16,718 nucleotides of DNA from an uncultured Erysipelotrichaceae bacterium (GTDB lineage: Bacteria; Bacillota_I; Bacilli_A; RF39; UBA660). Below, piece by piece: positions 1 through 5,845 of the stretch. The notes under the pieces are model-generated. The model did not search any database. It saw nothing but the letters and a program-made list of their open reading frames with translations, and was not told where the DNA came from. The position numbers were made by a program, and so were the translations under genes. The stretch's first letter is position 1, and each line of letters begins with the position of its first letter. The stretch is from assembly GCA_902768065.1 (NCBI GenBank), contig CACXJP010000033.1, forward strand, positions 1 through 16,718, in the 5' to 3' direction.

Positions 1-26
1 TTGATATTCATTTTATTTTCATTCAT
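1..26 (-). CDS. 5' end of a gene starting MNENKMNI, leaving the window (possible rbgA/ylqF start)
   Basis: A minus-strand ATG at 24-26 opens a frame reading MNENKMNI plus an incomplete AA- codon and runs off the left edge. It is preceded by a terminator, an extended -10 promoter and a weak GTGA-type ribosome site, so unlike the micro-ORFs elsewhere this copy looks like the start of a genuine, separately transcribed gene. The start matches the micro-ORFs repeated through the array. The expected next residues N-W would recall the N-terminus of RbgA/YlqF, the GTPase of 50S ribosome assembly (xINWxPGHM). Only eight codons are visible, so the identity is inferred from the repeat family and needs the sequence beyond position 1. 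Confidence 0.4.
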
Positions 27-58
27 AAGAATCACTTTTTAACACTTAAATCACTAAA

Positions 59-67
59 ATTGTATCA
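59..67 (-). promoter_or_regulatory. Extended -10 promoter in front of the left-edge gene
   Basis: The minus strand reads TGATACAAT, an extended -10 element (TGn plus TACAAT), directly after a terminator and about 33 bases before the ATG at 26. No clear -35 box is visible, which is usual for extended -10 promoters. Confidence 0.5.
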
Positions 68-68
68 T

Positions 69-92
69 AAAAAAGAAGATATTTCTATCTTC
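69..92 (-). terminator. Rho-independent terminator after the BRO-family gene
   Basis: The minus strand has GAAGATA, loop GAAA, TATCTTC, then a run of six T. The stem is a perfect 7 bp and lies 5 bases beyond the stop codon of the BRO-family gene. Confidence 0.85.
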
Positions 93-97
93 GATGT

Positions 98-937
98 TTA
101 ATGAGTCTCTATTAATTTATCATCATCTAAATATTGGTAATTCAAAGAGTTATCTTTAGATATAACTTTACTACCTGTTTCTTCTTCAAAAAAATCTTTT
201 GTTCTCTTTGCAACCCCTCCACCACGCTTGGCAACTTTTCTATTTTGATTTAATCCTTGAGGTTTTTCGTTTCTAGCAATTTCTCTAGTAGCTAGTTCAC
301 CAATATTTGTAATAGCAACTTCCAAATCAGTCATGTTATCTCTTAAATTTTCTTTTCGAATTCCTTTATAAGATTTATATTCCCCAGCAGTCATACCAGA
401 CCATTCTTTATAAATATCGTTAGTAAGTATTGCATATTCAACACCTTCTCTAACTCCATTTTCTTTCCATGTGTTTCTATCGATAATTGCTTTAATTCTT
501 GACTCAATCCATTCTAATGTATAACCTTTTTTTAATTAAAAGTCTATCATTTGATCAATACCCTTTGAAGGATCAAATGCCTCATCAATCTTATCACTAC
601 CTAGTTTTGCAAGCCACATTTTAAATGGTTCAGCTTTTGGAGATGGAATTGATTCAATCAATCTAAAGATACCTTTAGTATCTAATGTATCAGTTTCCCT
701 CATTTTTCCATCTTGAGCTTTTACTTTCAAACGTACGATTTTTTCGTACAGTTCACTTCCTTCATTAATAAGTTTTCTCTTTAAATCTGTCCAATACCTT
801 TTAGGTATATTAGAATCTGTAAGTACTTGTATAACATCGATAACACTAAAGTAGTAATCTTCTTTTTCAGCATCCCAAATACTTCTAATTTCCTTTCCAT
901 CAAATAGATTTGTAATTGTAGATAATTTATTATTCAT
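98..937 (-). pseudogene. BRO-family (Bro-N) DNA-binding protein, split by an in-frame TAA
   Basis: The frame starts at ATG 937 behind AGGGGGA and runs 280 codons to 98, but codon 134 (536-538) is TAA. The first 133 residues hold a Bro-N domain: FDGKEIRSIWD, YYFSVIDVI, RYWTDLKRKL, DTLDTKGIFRLIESIP, EPFKMWLAKLG. Reading past the stop gives LKKGYTLEWI, then WKENGVREGVEYAILTN, the segment with KGIRKENLRDNMTD (residues about 180-210), KVAKRGGGVAKR and a SLNYQYL tail. This is the continuous order expected of roughly 280-residue bacterial BRO proteins, which are often phage-linked antirepressor-like regulators. No base is gained or lost, so it is a nonsense change (a Tyr-like TAT/TAC to TAA would do). 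The N-terminal half alone could still bind DNA. It has its own promoter region and terminator, unlike the array genes. Confidence 0.85.
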
Positions 938-949
938 TTAATTCCCCCT

Positions 950-978
950 AACATATACTATATTATTTATAATATCAA
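950..978 (-). promoter_or_regulatory. Possible promoter of the BRO-family gene
   Basis: The minus strand has TTGATA (973-978), a 17-base spacer and TATGTT (950-955), 12 bases before the ATG. That places the -10 box almost on the ribosome site, so the neighbouring TATAAA a few bases upstream may be the real -10. The region is AT-rich and the call is tentative. Confidence 0.3.
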
Positions 979-1028
979 ACATTTTTTCGATATAAAAACA
1001 TATAATATGAAATATTAAAATAAGGGAG

Positions 1029-1055
1029 GTTCACAGTGCAATCTCACTACTCAAC
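1029..1055. promoter_or_regulatory. Imperfect palindrome upstream of the BRO-family gene
   Basis: On the plus strand GTT (1029-1031) and AGTG (1035-1038) face CACT (1045-1048) and AAC (1053-1055) around CAATCT. It lies between the terminator of the array and the BRO promoter region and is richer in G+C than its surroundings. It could be an operator for the BRO-type regulator or a recombination site. A GGGAGG just before GTG 1036 on the plus strand would open a 16-codon frame, which I do not call a gene. Confidence 0.35.
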
Positions 1056-1093
1056 TTCTACCAAAAAATGCATATTTTTTTATTAACAAATCA

Positions 1094-1133
1094 TAAAAAA
1101 ACACTTTTTAGTGAATTTTTTGCAAAAAAGTGT
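1094..1133 (-). terminator. Rho-independent terminator at the end of the array transcript
   Basis: The minus strand forms ACACTTTTT (1125-1133) paired with AAAAAGTGT (1101-1109), followed by a T-run (1094-1100). The loop is about 15 bases. An alternative short hairpin CACT/AGTG within the same stretch would compete with it. It is the first convincing terminator downstream of about 14494. Confidence 0.75.
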
Positions 1134-1197
1134 AATATCTAAACATAAAAATTTCGTTGAAAAATAAAGGAATCATATACGGGATCCACAAAAACGA

Positions 1198-1233
1198 TTA
1201 CAACCAGTTTATATTAGTTTTATTTTCATTCAT
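1198..1233 (-). CDS. Junction micro-ORF MNENKTNINWL (11 codons)
   Basis: AAAGGAG overlaps the TAA of the methyltransferase frame and is followed 8 bases later by ATG; the peptide MNENKTNINWL ends at TAA 1198. It is the reference copy of the junction repeat. The codons ACT AAT ATA AAC TGG TTG can be compared with the synonymous versions in other copies. It sits between the last array gene and the terminator. Confidence 0.5.
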   Translation of the reverse strand: MNENKTNINWL

Positions 1234-1247
1234 TTGGATCAACTCCT

Positions 1248-1851
1248 TTATTTTTTAGCAATAATTATTTTATAATTATCTGTTATACATGTTTCAACTG
1301 AACTAAATCCTACTTCTTTTAATATTTCAGTCTCATGTTCAATAGTAAGTGGAGTATCACAATGTTTTCCTTCACCCCCTTACAAGATTATAGTAATCTT
1401 CAAATAATTGTTTTTCGGTTTCTTCTTCTTCAGCAAAATAATCTTCATTAACAAAGACAACATCTTTTTTCAAGCACTCATATACTTTCTTATATAAAGT
1501 TAATTTATCATTTGATTCAAAATGATGTAGTGCTTGAGAAGATATAACTGCATCTATATTATTTTCAAAATCATAATCAAAGAAGCTTTTATTTACTATA
1601 GTAATATTATCACTTATATGTCTTTCTTCTAATTTCTTTAACATTCCATCTGATATATCAATAGCAGTAGTATGTACATTCGGATACACTTTATATAGTT
1701 TGATTAATTGTAATCCAGTACCTGTTCCTAAATCAATTACATTTTTCATATTTTCAGGTAAAAAATCTATTATCTTTTCTTTTGCTTCTATTAATTTTAG
1801 ATGTCTTTCGTCATAATCAATATCTACCACTCTATTAAAAAATTCATTCAT
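1248..1851 (-). pseudogene. Class I SAM-dependent methyltransferase, frameshifted in a G tract
   Basis: Residues about 40-55 read NVIDLGTGTGLQLIKL, the SAM-binding glycine loop (motif I); AIDISDGML is the acidic motif II and DAVISSQALHHF is motif IV of small-molecule methyltransferases. The frame beginning at ATG 1851 stops at 1372, but the next frame continues with GEGKHCDTPLTIEHETEIL and a typical ending VETCITDNYKIIIAKK, stopping at TAA 1248 exactly where the junction repeat begins. Removing one G from the G5 run at 1375-1379 restores one frame of about 200 codons. An upstream ATG at 1877 with a better ribosome site reads MDLNKRQ and would join NEFFNRVV if the ATGA doubling near 1850 were undone, so the start may also be damaged. 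The substrate is unknown. Confidence 0.85.
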
Positions 1852-1884
1852 TTCGTTTGCCTTTTATTTAAATCCATATTTTTT

Positions 1885-2063
1885 TCACCTTTTTTTTATA
1901 TGTTCTTAACTTTCGTAATCACCTTGCAACTTCTTAATAAATAATCACCTATTTTTACCTATTTTTTACAATTTTTTTCAATTTTTAACTATTTTTATTA
2001 AAAATATGCAAGATACATTTTAGTGTTTTTACTTATTTTATAATACTTTAGGAGTGTTCTTAA
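1885..2063 (-). repeat. Long junction module between the ASCH gene and the methyltransferase
   Basis: This gene-free stretch (about 300 bases with the micro-ORF) aligns with 4765-4880. Shared blocks on the minus strand are TTATAAAATAA (about 2040), TGCATATTTTTAATAAAAATA (a 7-bp hairpin, about 1995) and CAAGGTGATTACG (1914-1926). The motif TTAAGAACA occurs at both ends of the module. No gene is visible in it. Confidence 0.55.
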
Positions 2064-2123
2064 TTAAATTGAAATCAACCAGTTAATGTTTGTACTTGGC
2101 AACTTTTCTTTTTTATCTTCCAT
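2064..2123 (-). CDS. Junction micro-ORF with a divergent start, MEDKKEKLPSTNINWLISI
   Basis: GAAGGAAAG precedes ATG 2123. Only the C-terminal TNINWLISI matches the family, and it is written ACA AAC ATT AAC TGG TTG ATT, synonymous with the usual ACT AAT ATA AAC TGG TTG ATA/ATT. A changed N-terminus with a preserved core and synonymous third bases argues that this segment was selected as protein. Confidence 0.5.
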   Translation of the reverse strand: MEDKKEKLPSTNINWLISI

Positions 2124-2128
2124 ACTAC

Positions 2129-2170
2129 TCACTTTCCTTCTTTTTTAACAAAATCATCTATAAATTGCAT
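2129..2170 (-). other. 13-codon remnant directly after the ASCH gene
   Basis: Six bases after the ASCH stop an ATG opens MQFIDDFVKKEGK and ends at TGA 2129, just before the micro-ORF start. It has no ribosome site and reads like the C-terminal end of a lost protein to which the junction repeat is still attached. Confidence 0.3.
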
Positions 2171-2176
2171 TTGTTG

Positions 2177-2566
2177 TTATTTATAATCATAGTCCCAAAG
2201 ACTTAATTTTCCGTTTAAAAAAATTGGTTCTATTTTTTTAACATTTTCAATTTTAAATCCATAACCATTCCATTCTGTATGTTTTATTATACTTGAATAA
2301 ACTAATGAATTTTTTTCCTTTAACATTTTCCTTGCTTCATCATCAATTTTTATACAGTCTGTCAAATTGACTTTTGCAATTATACATCCAGTTGGGTAAT
2401 CCAAATTATATTTTTCGAACTTTTGCATTGCCTTTTTATCTATACTTTTCCCTGCATGAATCAAAATTTCTCCTCTATATTTAGTTTTCCATGTTCTAAA
2501 TTCATATTCTTTTATTCCTTCTGCTATCAAGGATGCAAATGGTTGCTTAATTGTTATTACTTTCAT
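2177..2566 (-). CDS. ASCH domain protein (129 aa)
   Basis: This is a compact ASCH domain, a PUA-like beta-barrel fold that binds RNA or modified nucleosides. Recognisable parts: IKQPFASLIAEGIKEYEFRT near the N-terminus (the GxKxxExR signature is GIKEYEFR), WKTKYRGEILIHAGK, then GCIIAKVNLTDC and a C-terminal GKLSLWDYDYK. AAAGGAG lies about 13 bases before ATG 2566. Length and both ends look complete. The precise substrate is unknown; members of the fold include an N4-acetylcytidine amidohydrolase. A second, partial ASCH domain occurs at 13751. Confidence 0.88.
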   Translation of the reverse strand: MKVITIKQPFASLIAEGIKEYEFRTWKTKYRGEILIHAGKSIDKKAMQKFEKYNLDYPTGCIIAKVNLTDCIKIDDEARKMLKEKNSLVYSSIIKHTEWNGYGFKIENVKKIEPIFLNGKLSLWDYDYK

Positions 2567-2667
2567 ATTACAATTACTCCTTTTTTTCTAAATTTATAAA
2601 AATATGTAAAAATCTCAACATCAAAAATTCAATATTATCAAGGGTTTGAGTGTAGTTTTCCTAAAAT

Positions 2668-2703
2668 TCACGTATCGCAGTTTATATTAGTTTTATTTCC
2701 CAT
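2668..2703 (-). CDS. Junction micro-ORF MGNKTNINCDT
   Basis: AAGGAGGACTAAC precedes ATG 2703. Two codons are lost at the N-terminus relative to MNENKTNIN and the Trp codon has become TGC before the frame ends at TGA 2668. The following sequence contains TTACATATTTTTATAAA, a block shared with the long junction modules. Confidence 0.45.
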   Translation of the reverse strand: MGNKTNINCDT

Positions 2704-2769
2704 GTTAGTCCTCCTTCTTTATTCAAATATAGCATAAAAAGAATTTCTTTTCATAATATCGTGATTTAT

Positions 2770-3267
2770 TTATAATCCTTTATTTTGATTAGTAATAATT
2801 CCTCTACTATTTAAAATATCAGATATATTACTATATTTTGACCAATTATCACCACTTAAAAGTTCTTTTTTCATAGGTAGCAGCTTATTGTATAAATCAT
2901 CAAATTCATAATTCAATGCATCTTCTAACAACACGCTATCCTTAGGAGCAATAAAATTTTGTTTTATTAGTATCTGATTAATTTGTGCATCCTCAACAAA
3001 GTTTGCAAGATCTTCATCAAATTTTGACAAGTCTTTTAATACACTTTTTTTGTGAAGAAAAAAATGTATGATTTCATGTGCAACAATAAAAGCTTGCTCC
3101 TCATCAGAAAAATCCAAGAACAAACGATTTGTATAAAATATTGTTTTTCCTTTTAAAAATGCAACTTCATCAGCTTCTTGAATATATTCAAAGTTTATTT
3201 GATACACGATTTTTTCTAAATATGGAAGCTTAATAGCTACTTTGCTTAATATTGAACCAATGTCCAT
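2770..3267 (-). CDS. Putative zinc metallopeptidase, DUF2201-like N-terminal domain (165 aa)
   Basis: The motif AHEIIHFFLH gives HExxH zinc ligands at His64 and His68 with catalytic Glu65. It is followed by FVEDAQINQILI (Glu92/Asp93 are candidate third ligands) and LNYEFDDLYNKL, the order seen in DUF2201-type metallopeptidase domains, which elsewhere are followed by a VWA-like domain absent here. The start ATG 3267 sits 7 bases after GAGGTGA. Behind the stop TAA 2770, sixteen more codons stay open until TAA 2719, right where the junction repeat begins; since other repeats start directly at a stop codon, the annotated stop may be premature. The role is unknown. Confidence 0.7.
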   Translation of the reverse strand: MDIGSILSKVAIKLPYLEKIVYQINFEYIQEADEVAFLKGKTIFYTNRLFLDFSDEEQAFIVAHEIIHFFLHKKSVLKDLSKFDEDLANFVEDAQINQILIKQNFIAPKDSVLLEDALNYEFDDLYNKLLPMKKELLSGDNWSKYSNISDILNSRGIITNQNKGL

Positions 3268-3298
3268 AAAAAATCACCTCTTTTTATATTGGCCTTGG

Positions 3299-3343
3299 CT
3301 AAATTGTTCTCAACCAATCAATATTTGTTTTATTTTCATTCAT
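3299..3343 (-). CDS. Junction micro-ORF MNENKTNIDWLRTI
   Basis: AAAGGAGTTGATC follows the peptidase stop and ATG 3343 opens 14 codons ending at TAG 3299. ACA AAT ATT GAT TGG TTG differs from the reference mostly at third bases (plus Asn to Asp). The next gene's GAGGTGA follows 15-20 bases later, so this is a short junction without the long module. Confidence 0.5.
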   Translation of the reverse strand: MNENKTNIDWLRTI

Positions 3344-3361
3344 TTAGATCAACTCCTTTTA

Positions 3362-4033
3362 TTATATTATTTTTTCATCAATTTTTTCACCATTACAAGT
3401 AATTTTATAAGTGTTTCTCAATGGATTACTTTTAATAACTTTTATATCATCGTCAATAAACTCTAACGCTACTTGATTATCAATTGCATAACCTATAATA
3501 TTTTTTTCTTTTACTACATTATAAAATTTATTTTTAGACATTTCATTCTTTTGATCATAATGTACACAATTAACTGCATTAATAACATTCATGCCTTCAA
3601 TTAAATCATAATTATATTTAAACCAGCAATAACTTCCAGCAGAAAGTCCAGAACAAACAATTCCAGAATCATATGCCTTGATTAGTATTTTATCAAGCTC
3701 CTTATCTTTTAATTCTTCAACAAGATGTCTTGTATTACCACCACCGATATAAATAATATCTGCATTTAAAATCTCTTTTTCTAATTCATTATGAGTTTTA
3801 TTTGTATCTAAATGTTTTACTATGCACCCTAATTCTTCATAGACTTTTTTTATTCCTTCAAAATATTCTTCAGGATGAGATGAAGCAATGCTAATAAATA
3901 AAAATTTGGGATGTTCTTTATTAGATAATTTTACGATTTCTTCGTCTATCTCTTTAGTTTCATATGGAAGAAAAACTCCATTTTTATATCTTGGAATTTC
4001 TCCTCCACCAATACATACTAATTTTTTACTCAT
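3362..4033 (-). CDS. Peptidase family S51 (peptidase E-like), 223 aa
   Basis: S51 is a class-I-amidotransferase-like fold with a nucleophilic serine, cleaving Asp-X dipeptides (peptidase E) or cyanophycin (cyanophycinase). Visible signatures are LVCIGGGEIPRY near the N-terminus, IIYIGGGNTRHLVE (about residues 92-106), the nucleophile elbow CSGLSAGSYCW with Ser131, and VHYDQ with His158, the likely catalytic partner. I place the start at ATG 4033 (MSKK), 8 bases after AAAGGA; the ATG at 4042 lies on the ribosome site itself. It is complete and its TAA abuts the junction repeat. The subfamily substrate is not determined. Another S51 member is at 13186-13731. Confidence 0.88.
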   Translation of the reverse strand: MSKKLVCIGGGEIPRYKNGVFLPYETKEIDEEIVKLSNKEHPKFLFISIASSHPEEYFEGIKKVYEELGCIVKHLDTNKTHNELEKEILNADIIYIGGGNTRHLVEELKDKELDKILIKAYDSGIVCSGLSAGSYCWFKYNYDLIEGMNVINAVNCVHYDQKNEMSKNKFYNVVKEKNIIGYAIDNQVALEFIDDDIKVIKSNPLRNTYKITCNGEKIDEKII

Positions 4034-4062
4034 ATTATTCATCCTTTCTTACTTGATTTTGA

Positions 4063-4107
4063 CTAAATTGTTATCAACCAATTTATATTAGTTTTATTTT
4101 CATTCAT
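4063..4107 (-). CDS. Junction micro-ORF MNENKTNINWLITI
   Basis: The ATG at 4107 follows TAAAGGATATGACTCTC, an altered leader that keeps AAAGGA; the 14-codon frame ends at TAG 4063. The post-Trp sequence TTGATAACAATTTAG matches other copies. The ribosome site of the S51 gene follows about 20 bases later. Confidence 0.5.
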   Translation of the reverse strand: MNENKTNINWLITI

Positions 4108-4121
4108 GAGAGTCATATCCT

Positions 4122-4742
4122 TTAAAATAATTTTTTTACTTCATCAAACACTTGTTGTTGACCTTTAATTGAATAATGCATTCCATCACCTTTAATTAAC
4201 TCAATATTATTAAGTTCAACATATTTATCATTACAATTATCTCTAAACAATTGTGCTAGTTTATTTCTTTCTTCTTCTCTACTTGTATCAAAAAAATCTT
4301 TTGCATCAGTAATGTAATCAAAATTTCCAGGTAAAACATATATGAACTCAGGAAATTCGTTAAAGTATCTTTGTTTATATATTGGATCCGAATATATTTT
4401 TTTAACTTTTTCTTTATACCACATCAAATCATTATAGATTTCTTCAGCTGTTCTATCATACTCTATTGATAAATCGTTTGTCCCCAATGCAATCACTATA
4501 TAATCAACAGGTGTACATGCTCTAAAAATCGCATCAAATGAACTCTTACCGTTTTTATATAGTTTTTGATTATCAATATCACCAGCTACTCTACCAGGAA
4601 GTCCTTCTTGAATTATTGTGTAATCTGAACCTAGGTACTCACCTAGCATATTTGCCCATTGTTCTTCTTCTTTTAATCTCTTATTTTCTGCAAAATTATA
4701 TCCCCATAAATTTGAATCTCCATAGATTAATATTTTTTTCAT
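4122..4742 (-). CDS. SGNH/GDSL-family hydrolase (206 aa)
   Basis: A complete SGNH esterase/lipase fold. Block I is ILIYGDSNLWG with nucleophile Ser10; block II is EGLPGR (oxyanion Gly); block III is IVIALGTNDLS with the GxND Asn; block V is GDGMHYS with Asp186 and His189 as DxxH. No signal peptide, so it acts in the cytoplasm, on an unknown ester or acetyl group. The start is ATG 4742, six bases after GAGGTG; an in-frame GTG at 4751 is part of that ribosome site and is rejected. It lies between a long junction module upstream and a micro-ORF downstream. Confidence 0.9.
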   Translation of the reverse strand: MKKILIYGDSNLWGYNFAENKRLKEEEQWANMLGEYLGSDYTIIQEGLPGRVAGDIDNQKLYKNGKSSFDAIFRACTPVDYIVIALGTNDLSIEYDRTAEEIYNDLMWYKEKVKKIYSDPIYKQRYFNEFPEFIYVLPGNFDYITDAKDFFDTSREEERNKLAQLFRDNCNDKYVELNNIELIKGDGMHYSIKGQQQVFDEVKKLF

Positions 4743-4764
4743 ATCTTGCACCTCTTTTTTAGGG

Positions 4765-4880
4765 GTTTAACTTCTCACCTTATCAATTCATATACTATTT
4801 TTACTTAAAAATAGTCATTTTTTACTAATTTTTATCATATTTTTATATAAAATATGTAAGATGTTATTTCGAGTTTTTCA
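4765..4880 (-). repeat. Long junction module with hairpin upstream of the SGNH gene
   Basis: Homologous to 1885-2063 (shared TTATAAAATAATG-like block, TTACATATTTTATATAAA, and AATTGATAAGGTGA). It contains a 9-bp perfect hairpin, ACTATTTTT (4794-4802) with AAAAATAGT (4807-4815). The plus strand at 4775-4793 matches 6411-6429 at 18 of 19 positions. TTAACCCC-like sequence stands at both ends of the module. Confidence 0.55.
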
Positions 4881-4955
4881 TTATTTTATAATGCTTTTCA
4901 AAGGGGTTAAATTAATTGTAATCAACCAGTTAATACTCGTTTTATTTTCATTCAT
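4881..4955 (-). CDS. Junction micro-ORF, 24 codons, MNENKTSINWLITI plus tail
   Basis: AAAGGAG precedes ATG 4955. The start MNENKTSINWLITI matches the family with ACG AGT ATT AAC, again mostly third-base changes; the frame then runs into the long module (NLTPLKSIIK) and ends at TAA 4881. Confidence 0.5.
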   Translation of the reverse strand: MNENKTSINWLITINLTPLKSIIK

Positions 4956-4973
4956 TTGGATTAACTCCTTTTA

Positions 4974-5390
4974 TTAGTCTTTAAAATCATCTTTCCAATC
5001 TTTATTAAACATTACTATACCATCAATAATAAAGTCGAATTTATTATAATATTTTTCTTTATCCATTTCAGTAGATAATATTCTTCTTCCATATCCGTCA
5101 TATTTTTTACAAAAATCATTCATCATAATTTTTCCAAGTCCTTGTTTCTGATATTTCGGTTTAATTAATAAATAAGTTATAAAAACATTAATCGCACCAT
5201 CATCAATAGCTGAAATTAACCCTATCAATTCATCTTCAATCCAAGCAGACATAACATATCCACTATTTTTTATAGCTGTATATAATCTATTAGGATATTC
5301 TGCAGTTTTCCATCCCACAGATGTAAATAGTTCTACTAGTTTTTCTTTTTCGATTTCCTTTTCGTATTTAAAAGTTATTTTTTCCATCAT
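4974..5390 (-). CDS. GNAT family N-acetyltransferase (138 aa)
   Basis: A single GNAT domain: core strand VFITYLLIKPKYQKQGLGKIMM carries the acetyl-CoA pyrophosphate loop Q-K-Q-G-L-G (motif A), followed by a helix and a C-terminal KYYNKFDFIIDGIVMF, the usual last strand. The N-terminus KLVELFTSVGWKTAEYPNRLYTAIKNS is common in small acetyltransferases of Bacillota. The substrate is unknown. Start ATG 5390 follows AAAGGA by 10 bases. That start region (AAAGGAAATGATTTAAATGATGGAAA) resembles the junction repeat leader, so this gene may have captured it. It follows the frameshifted gene by 14 bases. Confidence 0.88.
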   Translation of the reverse strand: MMEKITFKYEKEIEKEKLVELFTSVGWKTAEYPNRLYTAIKNSGYVMSAWIEDELIGLISAIDDGAINVFITYLLIKPKYQKQGLGKIMMNDFCKKYDGYGRRILSTEMDKEKYYNKFDFIIDGIVMFNKDWKDDFKD

Positions 5391-5404
5391 TTAAATCATT
5401 TCCT

Positions 5405-5829
5405 TTATATTTTATAATCATCCTTGGCACTTAAACTAATTATATTAATAATGCTATTATTATTTTTAAATTGTACTAACTCAAATGTATCATACTTTTT
5501 TATAATTGGATTCTCTATTTTATCTTTAAATTTTTCATAACTATCAACAAAATAATCTACTGAAATTCTATAATTGTTATAATTATCATCATGTTTTCTA
5601 ACTTTTATAAAAAATAAATCACCATAAATAGTTTCAATTGATTTTTTTATAAATTTCCACTAGACATTTCATCAATTATTCTATTATTAGCTAATTCATT
5701 ATTTATGATATCATAGTCTTCATTAGAATTAGAAAAAATAGTAACACAATCAATAATTTTATTTTCCTTGATTTTACTTATATCTTTATCATATTTTTTT
5801 AATTCTTTTTCAATTAGACTTTTAATCAT
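5405..5829 (-). pseudogene. Unrecognised small protein gene, frameshifted
   Basis: The frame from ATG 5829 gives 60 residues (MIKSLIEKELKKYDKDISKI at the start) and stops at 5647. One frame over, a long open stretch continues from KFIKKSIETIYGDLFF through RISVDYFVDSYEKFKDKI to SLSAKDDYKI, ending at TAA 5405 just before the GNAT ribosome site. One base appears missing around GTGGAAATTT (about 5652), next to an A7 run; restored, the product would have about 141 residues, with alternating polar and aromatic residues that suggest a small alpha/beta protein. I do not recognise the family. The gap to the histidine phosphatase gene is 16 bases, so both are probably co-transcribed. Confidence 0.65.
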
Positions 5830-5845
5830 AAAATAACCTTAACAA

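Noticed and set aside
1036..1086. 16-codon plus-strand frame after GGGAGG
   Set aside because: It overlaps a palindrome, has no conserved match and no promoter; too short to support.
3242..4762. Plus-strand open frames (3242-3466, 3888-4091, 4538-4762 and similar)
   Set aside because: They lie opposite well-supported minus-strand genes, have no ribosome site and show low-complexity Leu/Ile/Tyr-rich translations.
4794..4815. 9-bp hairpin as a terminator of the array message
   Set aside because: No T-run follows in the direction of transcription; it is more likely part of the junction module.
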